Positions 23,401 through 32,051 of a stretch of DNA of 64,000 nucleotides are shown here, piece after piece; within the stretch, counting starts at the first letter, position 1, and each line of letters starts with the position of its first letter. The notes below the pieces were generated by a model, which was given only the letters and a program-made list of their open reading frames with translations, searched no databases and had not been told where the DNA came from. The stretch lies in assembly GCF_901933205.1 (NCBI RefSeq), contig NC_044590.1, forward strand, positions 5,781,501 through 5,845,500. Direction: 5' to 3'. A program made the translations under genes and the position numbers. The stretch is from Camarhynchus parvulus (taxonomy: Eukaryota > Chordata > Aves > Passeriformes > Thraupidae).

Positions 23401-25198
23401 GCAGTGCCACAGCAAACTGCTCTGGCAGGCTGACACCAGAGTGCCCAGGCAAGAGCAGCCCCTGCCACCCAGGAAATGCTCTGCTGTGCCAAGGAAAAGG
23501 CACAGCAGGTGTATGTGTGTGCCCTGGGAATGTTCTCAAGCATGCTCGACGTGCATGCCTTGCACTTCAGCTTGGTGCTGCCTGTGGTTCTCCTTCCTGC
23601 ACAGGCTGGCAGGGAATTAATTAAAAAATTAATTAATTAATTAATAAAAAATAGAAAGCAGCTTTGCAGGGAGCAATTAATCAGTTCTGCATCTCACTTG
23701 GTGCTCAGCCTTGTCTCTCCTGCCCAGAACAGGTTAGGATCATGAGCTCTCTGTCTCTCTGGGAATTGTTGCATCTCCTCTCTGCAGCCCATTCCTTGGT
23801 TTTTAAGGGAAATTTTGTTTTCCTTGCAGATTGTGGGGGATGCAGTGGGCTGGGGGTTTGTGGTTCGAGGAGGAAGACCTTGCCACATCCAGGCAGTGGA
23901 CCCAGGAGGACCTGCTGCTGCTGCAGGGATGAAGGTACCTCCTACTCATGGAGGATAAACAGGAGACAGGATCTGTGTCCTGTTTGAGCTTTTTGGGCTG
24001 AACACATCCTCCATGATAGTCCTGCCTCCTGCCCTGGGGATCAGACTGGTGGAATGGGCACATGGAGCTCTGGGGGGGATGGAGGGAGGGATGGAGGGAG
24101 GGATGCTGTCTGCAGGCAGAGTGGAGGATTTGCCTTTTCCAAGGCAGCACAGGGGCTGTGGGCAGCTGAAACTCAAAAAACTCTGTCAAAAATAAACCAT
24201 CCCTGTGCCAGACCTTGGAACTGTCAAAATGGTTTGAGCTACTAAAGACAAAGCAGAGAATTCCCAGTTCAGTTCCAGTGATTTTATATAACCCCAGGGA
24301 GGCAGGGAAGGAGCAGAGCTTTGTCCTGAATCACAGTTCTGGGATGCTCAGCTCCTGAGCATTTTGTTTCCCTGCTATTAGCAATGGACTTCTCCATTGA
24401 GCTGTTTTCCATGCACACAAAACTTTAATAATATCAAATTGATGCCTTGATTTGATTCATCAAGTAACTTCCAGTATTTACAGCTCAGGAGAAATGAACT
24501 TGGAGCTTGAAACTCACTTTAGACCCAGGCTGTGAGTTTGGTGTGCAGTCTTAGGCATGAATGAAAGAAGTGTTGTTTCCCTACAGAAACCCCAGCAGCA
24601 AGGGAATAATTTCTAAAAGCTGATATAAGTCTAAAGTCAAATGAATATTTGAAACAATGGAATTTTTCAGAGGCAGAGTATGACTCCCTGTTTGCTTCAG
24701 GCAGGATTGGAAGGGGATGGATGAGTTTGTTTCATTTACTCAAGAGCCCAGTTAATTTCTACTTACCTAATCTCATTTGCTACCAAATTGCTGGATGTTA
24801 ATATTGTGTTTCATTTCCATCTGTGAAATGATCCCCTGCTCATAAATGAGTCTTTTTTCCCCTCTGTTAGCTCACAGCCTAAATCCCCTTGGTCTCATTT
24901 TTATGACACGGTGATTGCAGCACTGTGATTATTGGTGCAGCTACAGGCTGGTGATGCTTGAGGCTTTCCAGGATTTTGACATGAGTTATTTGCACCTCAG
25001 CCAGCATTCCCAGCTAATCCAGGGCAGGAGGTGCTGTGGGGCTGGAGGTGAGCTGTCCCTCCTGTCTTGCAGGTGTGCCAGTTTGTGTTCTCAGTGAATG
25101 GGGTGTATGTGCTGCACCTGGACTATCAGACCATCAGCAGCCTCATCATGACAGGACCAAGGACTCTAGTGATGGAAGTCATGGAAGCCATTGAATGA
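8350..25198 (+). CDS. DEPTOR-like: DEP domain-containing mTOR-interacting protein-like (DEPTOR paralogue), complete, nine exons
   Basis: The coding join is 8350-8435, 15085-15263, 18750-18873, 20098-20276, 21135-21320, 21679-21819, 22112-22182, 23830-23934, 25073-25198: 1197 nt, 398 residues plus stop. Domain order is that of DEPTOR: DEP1 about 29-113, DEP2 about 138-213, a Ser/Pro-rich linker about 214-320, and PDZ about 321-398 with the GWGFVVRG carboxylate loop at 329-336. Human DEPTOR is 409 residues and also has nine exons. DEPTOR binds the mTOR FAT region through its PDZ domain and linker and restrains mTORC1 and mTORC2. Hallmarks kept are [23 protein letters not shown], the FRRRRRL stretch, NPKSVLKRPVT and [13 protein letters not shown]. 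The PDZ is very close to human DEPTOR, but DEP2 and the linker differ much more than a bird-human orthologue should. With COL20A1 next door rather than COL14A1, I read it as the DEPTOR ohnologue. Inhibition of mTOR is inferred, not shown. Confidence 0.88.
12815..12972. repeat. Palindromic AT-rich repeat
   Basis: (TA)n blocks are interleaved with repeated TATAGTCTATA and TATAGACTATA motifs, which are reverse complements of each other. The tract is therefore rich in nested inverted repeats able to form cruciforms. A short GA run (GAGAGAGAGA) sits in the middle. It lies in intron 1 of the DEPTOR-like gene. Confidence 0.85.
14630..14648. repeat. (GT)n microsatellite
   Basis: A short alternating GT run in intron 1 of the DEPTOR-like gene. 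Confidence 0.8.
15085..15263 (+). CDS. DEPTOR-like: DEPTOR-like exon 2 (most of DEP1)
   Basis: It encodes the DEP1 core: [20 protein letters not shown], then [18 protein letters not shown] and [13 protein letters not shown]. Alignment to human DEPTOR is nearly gap-free. The acceptor is CCCCCCAG|GCTCC and the donor CACG|GTGTGT; the splice leaves one base that completes Val in exon 3. Confidence 0.93.
15431..15963 (+). mobile_element. CR1 LINE 3' fragment
   Basis: Typical CR1 3'-region phrases are present: CTGTGTCCAGTTCTGG, GTCCAGAGGAGAGCAG, AGGTTGGATATTAGGAAAAA, and TCTTCCAACCCAGTCATTCTGTGAT at the end. It is 5'-truncated, sense, and lies in DEPTOR-like intron 2. Confidence 0.93.
18750..18873 (+). 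CDS. DEPTOR-like: DEPTOR-like exon 3 (end of DEP1)
   Basis: It encodes [36 protein letters not shown] and QSLYE. The donor chosen is GAA|GTACGT because it keeps frame with exon 4 and restores Glu-Lys-Leu as in human DEPTOR. A stronger-looking GTGAGT lies 4 nt downstream but would shift the frame. Confidence 0.88.
19307..19338. repeat. Short inverted repeat (hairpin)
   Basis: Two 15-nt arms (TAGCCTATTAGCCTA and TAGGCTATTAGGCTA) with a 2-nt spacer are complementary apart from one position. It lies in DEPTOR-like intron 3 and no function is assigned. Confidence 0.7.
20098..20276 (+). CDS. DEPTOR-like: DEPTOR-like exon 4 (DEP2)
   Basis: It encodes the inter-DEP linker and most of DEP2: [20 protein letters not shown] and [17 protein letters not shown]. 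The exon is 179 nt, the same length as exon 2, which reflects the old internal DEP duplication. It is less similar to human DEPTOR than exon 2 is. Acceptor GTGCCAG|GCTGG; donor CATG|GTGAGC. Confidence 0.9.
21135..21320 (+). CDS. DEPTOR-like: DEPTOR-like exon 5 (end of DEP2, start of linker)
   Basis: It encodes [20 protein letters not shown], the basic RRRRRL stretch, and the linker segment with [10 protein letters not shown]. Acceptor TCTCCTAG|TCTCC; donor TCTG|GTAACC. Confidence 0.92.
21679..21819 (+). CDS. DEPTOR-like: DEPTOR-like exon 6 (regulatory linker)
   Basis: It encodes the linker that in DEPTOR contains the beta-TrCP degron. [13 protein letters not shown] is conserved. The degron position reads SNTYFS (residues 276-281) instead of SSGYFS, and the following serines that serve as priming sites in human DEPTOR are mostly Pro, Val or Phe here. 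Acceptor CTCTTTCAG|TCCAG; donor TCAG|GTCTGG. Confidence 0.92.
22112..22182 (+). CDS. DEPTOR-like: DEPTOR-like exon 7
   Basis: It encodes [20 protein letters not shown] and KTLT, the well-conserved segment just before the PDZ domain. Acceptor CTGCTCTAG|TGTTA; donor GACT|GTGAGT. Confidence 0.92.
22483..22661 (+). mobile_element. CR1 LINE 3' end
   Basis: The phrases CCTGGAAGTGTCCAAGGCCA and GGTCCTTTCCAATCCAACCC and the ending ATTCTGTGATTTC identify a short sense CR1 tail in DEPTOR-like intron 7. Confidence 0.92.
23616..23652. repeat. (ATTA)n simple repeat
   Basis: A short tetranucleotide run, AATTAATTAATTAATTAAT, next to an A-rich stretch, in DEPTOR-like intron 7. Confidence 0.85.
23830..23934 (+). 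CDS. DEPTOR-like: DEPTOR-like exon 8 (PDZ, first half)
   Basis: It encodes [27 protein letters not shown] and PAAAAGMK. The PDZ carboxylate-binding loop GWGF is intact. The exon is exactly 35 codons, phase 0 at both ends. Acceptor TCCTTGCAG|ATTGT; donor GAAG|GTACCT. Confidence 0.95.
24070..24106. repeat. GGGAGGGATGGA-type simple repeat
   Basis: A purine-rich run made of GGATGGAGGGAGGGATGGAG-type repeats, in DEPTOR-like intron 8. Confidence 0.75.
25073..25198 (+). CDS. DEPTOR-like: DEPTOR-like exon 9 (PDZ, second half, stop)
   Basis: It encodes [31 protein letters not shown] and [10 protein letters not shown], then TGA. Human DEPTOR ends in MEELEC, so the tail differs by a few residues. Acceptor TCTTGCAG|GTGTG. 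Confidence 0.95.
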   Translation: MCQFVFSVNGVYVLHLDYQTISSLIMTGPRTLVMEVMEAIE

Positions 25199-25310
25199 GC
25201 CAAGGAGTTTCTTGCCACTGCTGCTTGGAAAGAGAGGGATGGACTGTGGGGAGGGACCAAGCTTGACCACTCACTGTGATGTGTTACCCAGGCATTTTGA
25301 TGTATTTTCA

Positions 25311-25316
25311 AATAAA
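25311..25316 (+). promoter_or_regulatory. Poly(A) signal AATAAA of the DEPTOR-like gene
   Basis: This is the first canonical AATAAA after the stop codon, 113 nt downstream. It predicts a short 3' UTR ending near 25335. Confidence 0.7.
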
Positions 25317-25339
25317 TGCATTCAAATGGACAAATCTTG

Positions 25340-27480
25340 GACTTTTATCTTCTTGAAATATTTGTCTCTACCTGTTCTTCGAGTGTCTGAGCTCCTGCAG
25401 CTCCTTTTCAGTGCCAGTGTGAGAATTCAGCACTTAATGGAGCCCACCTTAGAGCAAGCCCTCCACCAGCCAAGCTGTGAGGCAGGTGGCAAAGCTGGTA
25501 AGCAGCAAGAAGTTTATACCAAGAGAGTCTGTCTGAGCTGCCCTGAGCTGTCTGTGCACTCTCCCAAGAACACAATGTGCTCTCCAGATGGCCCCATAAG
25601 CTGTGCCACTGGCTCTGTCAAGAAAATAAGGAAATGGATACAGGAATGTGGGCTCCTTGTAAAGTCTAAGGCTCCTGCTACTCTCTTGGCTTAGCCATGC
25701 TCGCAGCCAGGGCTGGTTGCTGTTCCCAGCTGTTTCTTGAAAAGGGGACACTTCCATGATTGTGCTTTTTGTGCCCTCACCCTTTAATAATGCTTAATTT
25801 CATTAATCAGCTTCACCTCAGCAGGGAGGCAGGCAGAGATCCCCAACATCATAGGCTGCTACCAATCTAATGGGGAGCACTGGGTAAAGGAGGGACCAAA
25901 ACCAGAGTGTGGCCGAAAGGAAAAGAGTCCTGGTCTGAATCTGGCTCTGGGGAGGAACAAAAATGAGTAAAAGCCACCAAAATCCAGCCCCCTGTCCCCT
26001 GCTGCTTGCAGGATGGCTGTATTTGCAGCCAGTGCAAAATATTCCTTGCAAACTACCCTGAAAGCGAACTAAATATAGAAAAACAGGTAATAACAAGAAA
26101 TTAGGGAGGTTTCCTTCTTTCCAGTTCACAGAGAATCCTGTTTGTGATTAGCCTGCTGTGCTGTGCATGGACAGGATGATTGCCAGCACTGCTGCTTAGG
26201 GCAGGGTCCTCAGTGCAGCTCCTTTGGCCACAAACCAAGCCTTAAAAACACCCCAAAAAGGCCAAAGATAGTAATTTTGATTTGTGTAGAAATGGGGTTG
26301 GCTTTCTTGGAGAATCTGGTGTCAGCTGTGCATCAGGTATTGCCCTACTGCTGGCTGCCTTTTATTCCCTTGGTATAAAGGGATTTCTGCTCCCCCAGAG
26401 CTGGTGCTGAGGTAATGGGACAACTTGGAGCACAGAATTCCTGGAACAGGGTCCAGGCAAGATGTTTGCATTGATAACTGGGGTCCTTCCAGCCCCTAAG
26501 TGGAACCAGACCATCTCCTCAACAAACTCGCAGTTGTTATTTGCAGCATTCAGTGCACAAGTTCAGCAACCTCCATCTGCCTTTTTGCTTTTAAAATTCT
26601 CTTTAGGGAGAGTTTGGATGTCTGTGATGTCCCAAAGGTTTAATCCAGGGTGCTTGGCTTGCACTAAGGTCAAATCCAGAAGGTTTAGGCATGGTGTGGG
26701 CACCTTGGGAAAGGCTGGTCAGGAAACAACACCCTGAACACAAGCACTGAAAACAGCTCCAGCATTTTCTGTGTCAATGCAGGAATTTTTAATTCTGGAT
26801 CTGAATTCCTTGGAAGCACAGGAGATAAGTGCTCATATCTTTCTCCTGCTTTTAGAGAAAACTGTAGCAGCTCTGAACAACCTCAGAAAGCCAGCAGGAA
26901 TTACAGAAGAGGTAATTCGTGGTATTCACACAAAGGGCAGTGACAACTCTCTCTCCATGGGGTACAAAATGTTCTGTGCTTGGTTTTATGAAGATTTGTG
27001 GCCCACTTTCTGCCCAGGGAAATGGTGGCTGCTCCATTCCTGGAAGTGTTGGATGGGGCTTGGAGCAACCTGGGATAGTGGAAGGAATTCCTGTCCCTGC
27101 AGGGGTTGGAATAACATGCTCTGTTATGTCCCTTACAACCCAAATCCTTCTGTAATTCTATTACTTGAGTGCTTCCTTTTGGCGTTATCCTTTGGTCTGT
27201 ACATTGTGATGCTTTAAGTACTTACAAGATTATAAAACAAAGCTGCAAAGAGCTAACAAAGGTTTGTTTAATGGGCAAAATATTTTCTAAGTTATGAATT
27301 TTTTTTTCCCATTTAACTTGACACTTCCAAAGGTATCCGTGTTTCCTGCTGAATGGCAATGCAAGTGTCTTAAACCTCAGTTGTGATGGGAGACTGATGC
27401 TGACAGCCCCTCTGAAACAAGAAATGTCACTGTCAGTCATTCCCTCCTGGGACGAGGACAAAATCCACCCAGCAGAAGTT
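25340..27480. other. Intergenic region between the DEPTOR-like gene and COL20A1
   Basis: About 2.1 kb separates the poly(A) signal from the GC-rich COL20A1 promoter region. Apart from one CR1 tail (27012-27162) no gene or structured element was recognised. Confidence 0.6.
27012..27162 (+). mobile_element. CR1 LINE 3' end (decayed)
   Basis: A diverged sense CR1 tail: TCCTGGAAGTGTTGGATGGG, GGAGCAACCTGGGATAGTGG and TTCTGTAATTCTATT. Confidence 0.85.
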
Positions 27481-27499
27481 TTGGCACGCTGGGGGTCCC

Positions 27500-28057
27500 T
27501 CCCAGGCGCTCCTGGCGCTGAGGATCCCTCTCGCAGGGCTGGATCTCACAGCTGAGGAGCTCCAGCTCACGATTCAGCCTCTGGCCGTGCAGAACTCGCA
27601 GAAGTGCTTCATTTCCGAAAGCAAAGGGAGCGCAGCCCCCTCCGTGCACACACAGCTGTCAATGGGAGTGAGCGGGGCTCGGCTGACTTCACCCGGCCAC
27701 TCTCAGGGTGGGAAGGAGCCGCCACTTGTTGCTGCCTTCTAGGAAATCAGCCTGCAGCCTCCCGGACAGAGATTTCATTTTATTTCATTAGCAAATCCCC
27801 TAAAATCCGTGTGCTCCTGCCCATAGGAGCAGCCTCCTGCTTTCCACGCTTGTTTTTGGCGGCGCGAAAGGGGCCAAGCCGTGCGTGCGGAGAGGGAGGT
27901 GGGGGAATCCCATCCCTCTCCCCCGGTTCTCCCTCCCCTCCCTGATCCCTCCCGACTGCTGGAATTGAGATCTTGGATCGCTCCGAGGAGCGGATGAGGC
28001 GCCAGGGCAGCTCCTGCCCCTGTCCCAGGATGTAGCTGGAGCCGGAGACTCCGACAG
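27500..28057 (+). promoter_or_regulatory. COL20A1: Putative COL20A1 CpG-rich promoter and non-coding first exon
   Basis: G+C and CpG density rise between about 27500 and 28060. A good donor (CCGACAG|GTCTGT) follows at 28058. The exon carrying the COL20A1 ATG has only 12 nt of leader after its acceptor (TTTTGTAG|GTCC at 31967), so an upstream non-coding exon is required; one ending at 28057 is the best candidate seen. Its start cannot be set from sequence. RNA 5' ends would decide. Confidence 0.4.
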
Positions 28058-28376
28058 GTCTGTGCCTCCCTCCTTCCCCTCGGGGCTGGGTTGGCAGGGA
28101 TGCCCAGGAGGGGTTTGCTCTTTTGGGGCATGTGTAGGTACGGCAAGAAGGGAATTTCTGCAGGGTTTTGCTCTCTGGGCAGCTTGGAGCTGGTGCAGTG
28201 CTTGGTACCAGGCAGGGGGGACAGGTCCCATCCTTTAGGGTGAAGTGGCTTCAAGGCACATTCCCTGACATCAGCCTAAACACTGCCAGGATCTGGGGCT
28301 CTTCAGGGGCTGGAGCTGTGAGAAATGCACGTTGTTTGTTGGTTTGATCTCTTTTTCCTTCTGTTTTGTGGTTGAT

Positions 28377-28835
28377 AGTACAAAACTGTACTATCCTCTA
28401 GGATATTGTAGGATATCCTCTAAAATACTGTACTGTCTGTTTAAAATACTCTACTATTTAGGATATCGTCTAAAAACTGTACTGTCCTCGAGGATATCCT
28501 CTAAAATATTGTGTTATCTATCTAAAATACTCTACTATTTAGGATATCCTCTAAAAACTGCACTATCCTCTAGGATAGCCTCTAAAACATTGTGTTATCT
28601 ATCTAAAATACTCTACTATTTAGGATATCCTCTAAAAACTGCACTATCCTCTAGGATATTGTAGGATATCCTCTAAAATATTGTATTATCTATGTAAAAT
28701 ACTCTGCTATTTAGGATATCCTCTAAAAACTGTACTATCCTGTAGGATATCCTCTAAAATACTGTAGTGTCTATCTAAAATACTCTACTCTTTAGGATAT
28801 CCTCTAAAAACTGTACTATCCTCTAGGATACTGCA
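28377..28835. repeat. Minisatellite, period about 81 bp, 5-6 copies
   Basis: Units contain TTTAGGATATCCTCTAAAAA, CTATCCTCTAGGATA, and ATCTAAAATACTCTACTAT. Within each unit, palindromic AGGATATCCT cores recur, so there is a smaller internal periodicity. It lies in COL20A1 intron 1. The period is close to a multiple of three, so a repetitive open frame runs through it by chance. Confidence 0.9.
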
Positions 28836-29970
28836 GCCAGAGAGTGCTTGGAAGGGTTTGTGACCTGTGTGGGTTTTTCCCACCTGGAGGTGTGGGTGGG
28901 TTCAGCCTGATGGGCTGGGGGAGCTGCAAAAGCTCAGCCTACAATGGAACTTTTTCCTGACCTTTTCTTTTTAGTCTGGTGCTGCTTCCACTTTTGTTCA
29001 ATAGTGGAACTGAAATAGAGGAAGTTTCCAAGAGAAGCTGGAAAGGGGTTGATGAATTTGTGGTTTTTAGTCTGTTTTAGGTCCTTTAACCAGCAAAGCA
29101 CTCGGGGAATGTGGGACAGGTTTATTCCCTGCCTCGGGCAGTCCCCGTGTCTCCTGCAGGGCTGTCCCTGGCACTGCTCGTGTGCCCAGCAGTGAGTGGG
29201 ACATGAGGTGACATTGCTTCTGCCAGCACTCCCGTGCAGAGACAGGGATGACCTCTGGCATGAGGAAATGTCCCCAAACTGTGACCGTGGGGGATGGAAA
29301 TAATTCACAGTGCCTGCAAATCCCCACCTTTAGTCCTGATGATTTAAATATGTGGCTGGCATTTTTTTCCTTAACTAAAGTGACTACTTCTAAAATTTCT
29401 TGTACAAAAAAAAGGCTTCTTTGACTGCCTTAAGCTCCAAATCTCCTCTGAGCACACAGCTGGAGCAAGTGGAAAGTGGTGTGCTCCCCACACACCCCTA
29501 TTTTCCAGGCTCTGGAAATACTCACCACTTGCTCCATGTGCTGCTGTCTCCACATTCCTTCCCTGGGGTGAGTAACAGGAGAGAGGCACCAGAGTGCTGA
29601 GGGCTCCCTGCCTGCCAGGCTGCTGTCCCTGTGATCCCCTCAGCCCCAGGGGCCACGCTCAGCCTGGCTGGCACCGCTGATGGCAGAAGTGGATGGGGAA
29701 GGACCACAGGATCCTGGACTTGGGGCTTGGGATGTGGCAGGGGAGCTGTGGAGAGGGAACTCCTCCAGATGTGTGACTTCCACCACTTCAGACAGGAGCA
29801 TTTCTTATTCCTGATTTACAGGTAGGAAAATGAATGTTGGAGAAGAGGCAGAATGGTGATGGGTTTGCCTCTGAGATGGCAGAAGAGATGAAGTCTCTTT
29901 TTTTGAGAAATAGAAAAGATCCACACCCTGGGGTCTAACTGTGCCCAATCTGGGTTAAAGCCAGGATTAC

Positions 29971-30162
29971 TGTGAGGGTGCTGGGGCCCTGGCACAGGGT
30001 GCCCAGAGCAGCTGTGGCTGCCCCATCCCTGGAAGTGTCCAAGGCCAGGCTGGATGGGGTTTGGATCAGCCTGGGACAGTGGAAGGTGTCCCTGCCCATG
30101 GCAGGGGTGGGATAAAATGAGCTGTAAAGTCCCTTCCAGCCCAAACCATTCTGTGATTCTTT
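29971..30162 (+). mobile_element. CR1 LINE 3' end
   Basis: A sense CR1 tail in COL20A1 intron 1: GCCCAGAGCAGCTGTGGCTG, CCTGGAAGTGTCCAAGGCCA and a terminal CATTCTGTGATTCTTTG. Confidence 0.93.
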
Positions 30163-31978
30163 GATAACATTGAACTCATCCTTACTGACACAACAGGGTG
30201 GAAGCTCCTGCCTGAAACAGAGCCTGCAGTAAGCCCAGATCAGTGCAGGCTGGAGGAGTTTATTATTCTGGACTTTGGATCCCATATAACCCCGGTTAAC
30301 GTGAAAAGATCCCACACAGTCCAGTGCTTTTGCCAGAGATTGGCATCCTGTTTGTCAGCAGCTGCACAGAAGTTTCAATGAAATCAAGAGCAGTTTGGTG
30401 GCATTGCAAAATGGCAAAAATGACGTTTTAGTTCAAGGAATTTGAAAAATGCTGACTTTTTGCTGCTGTTTGGCACACACACCTCTGCAGCCAGGGCAGG
30501 CTCTGCTTTCCTGGAGGTGACAGTCAGGGTTCTGAAACCCACCTATCAAATGTTTGCTGTTTTTTATAAACAATGACCTCATTTTATTAGCTGGAAAAAT
30601 AAAGCAAGTGTCTCCCATGGCTAAAGGCTTCGGTTACACTGCAGTTGTTCCATTCATCTTCAATTTAAAAAAAAAATCACAGGCAGAGAAGGGTGGTTAA
30701 CAACTCCCTGTTACAACTTGCACATTTTTCCATTCATTCTTCCAGCAATTTTGATCTGATTTAAACAGATCGTGCCTGGGTCACTCACTCACTCATGTGC
30801 ATATTTATTTTTCCTTGAAATTGCTACCAAGCTGCTGTGTTTGAGGGGAATCAGGCACTTGCCAGGAGCCTCTGCATACCTGTCCATCAAGGTGAAGGGA
30901 AGGGAAATGTCACTGCAGGAGCGAGTGCAGGGCTGGTTCTGCCAGAAGCAGTGAGGCTGAAATGTGGAGCCCAGAGATGACAAAAGGCCAACAACAGGTG
31001 CTTAAAACCTGGCTTGCTGCGAGCCAGAGGAGGGGGTGGCACTGCTTCCACCAGGGTGGTTTTCTGCTGACCCAAAATTCCTGACCCAAAGTGAACAGCA
31101 CTGAAATCCAGGCTGGAAAGCCAGCTCTGGGTGCTCAGGGTCCATGGGCTGAGGCTGGCAGTCAGCTCTGGCCACTCTGCTGAGGCTATTTCTGAATCAA
31201 ACTGCCATGGGTAAGTCTGTCCTGTCTGCTTTCAGTCTGTTCAGGTGAACAAATTCAAGCAAAACTATCCCAACAAATCCTGGATATAACTTCTTGGGAA
31301 TGAAATAAGAAATAAACCCCTTCTTTGTAAGCTGTTCACATACAAACTCCTCTGGGTCTGTGGATCCCTCCTGCTGCAAAATTGCTTTATCACAGCAAGT
31401 GATGTCATTAAATCTGTGGTTTGAGGAGCCTGGCTGCTACAGAGTGCTTCTCTCTGTGCTTTCCCCCTTGTGATTGGTGTGTGTGTGCCAGGGACATGAG
31501 AAACGTGCTGTCTGTATACCTGGCATGATTGTGGTCATGATAACCACAATGAATTACTTCTGTACAGTTTAAACCAGAAGTTATCCTGGAATTTCTGCGT
31601 CCAGTCATGTGCCAGGGTTGTTGATTTCCATGGTCAGAGCAGAGCCCATCACTGGGAGCTCCAGTGCTGGGACTGTCCTGCCCAGAGAGCAGTGCCCAGC
31701 CCAGGCAGGGCTGGAGAGGAGTGTTCCCCACCAGGTTTATAAACACAGTTTAGTCCAAGGCACTGAACAGCAATATCAGAGGGACTAAAAAGATAAAATA
31801 ATGTGTAGGGATTGCAGGAAAATCTGTGTGTTCTTCACCATCCTTCCAGTGCCGTCGGTGATGCCCAGATCTTGTGGTGCTTTAAATCAGGACGGACAAA
31901 AACCTGGATTTTGATGTGGTGAAATACAATTTTTACTTCCCCTTCTTGACATTTGCCCTTTTGTAGGTCCTGCTCACA

Positions 31979-32051
31979 ATGCTGATTCACACTTGGTTCT
32001 TTCTTGCCTGCCTGCCTGTGGTGAGCCACGTCTGGGGACGAGTGGGCCAAG
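31979..32051 (+). CDS. COL20A1: COL20A1 exon with start codon and signal peptide
   Basis: [20 protein letters not shown] is a short hydrophobic secretory signal, followed by GRVGQ. The ATG has A at -3. Acceptor TGCCCTTTTGTAG|GTCC at 31967; donor CCAAG|GTAAGG. The split Gly codon joins in frame with the first FN3 exon. Confidence 0.82.

Larger units (their letters stand above)
15264..25072 (+). other. DEPTOR-like introns 2-8: content
   Basis: Intron 2 (15264-18749) holds a CR1 and T-rich tracts near 17870 and 18010. Intron 3 (18874-20097) is GC-rich from about 19480 and carries a short inverted repeat at 19307-19338. Introns 4-6 are short (858, 358 and 292 bp) and unremarkable. Intron 7 (22183-23829) holds a CR1 and an (ATTA)n run. 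Intron 8 (23935-25072) holds a GGGAGGGATGGA run near 24080. No additional exon was recognised. Confidence 0.6.

Noticed and set aside
28332..28664. Open frame of 110 codons with a repeating LGYPLKTALSSRI-type peptide
   Set aside because: It is the translation of the minisatellite, whose unit is a multiple of three. No start context, no homology.
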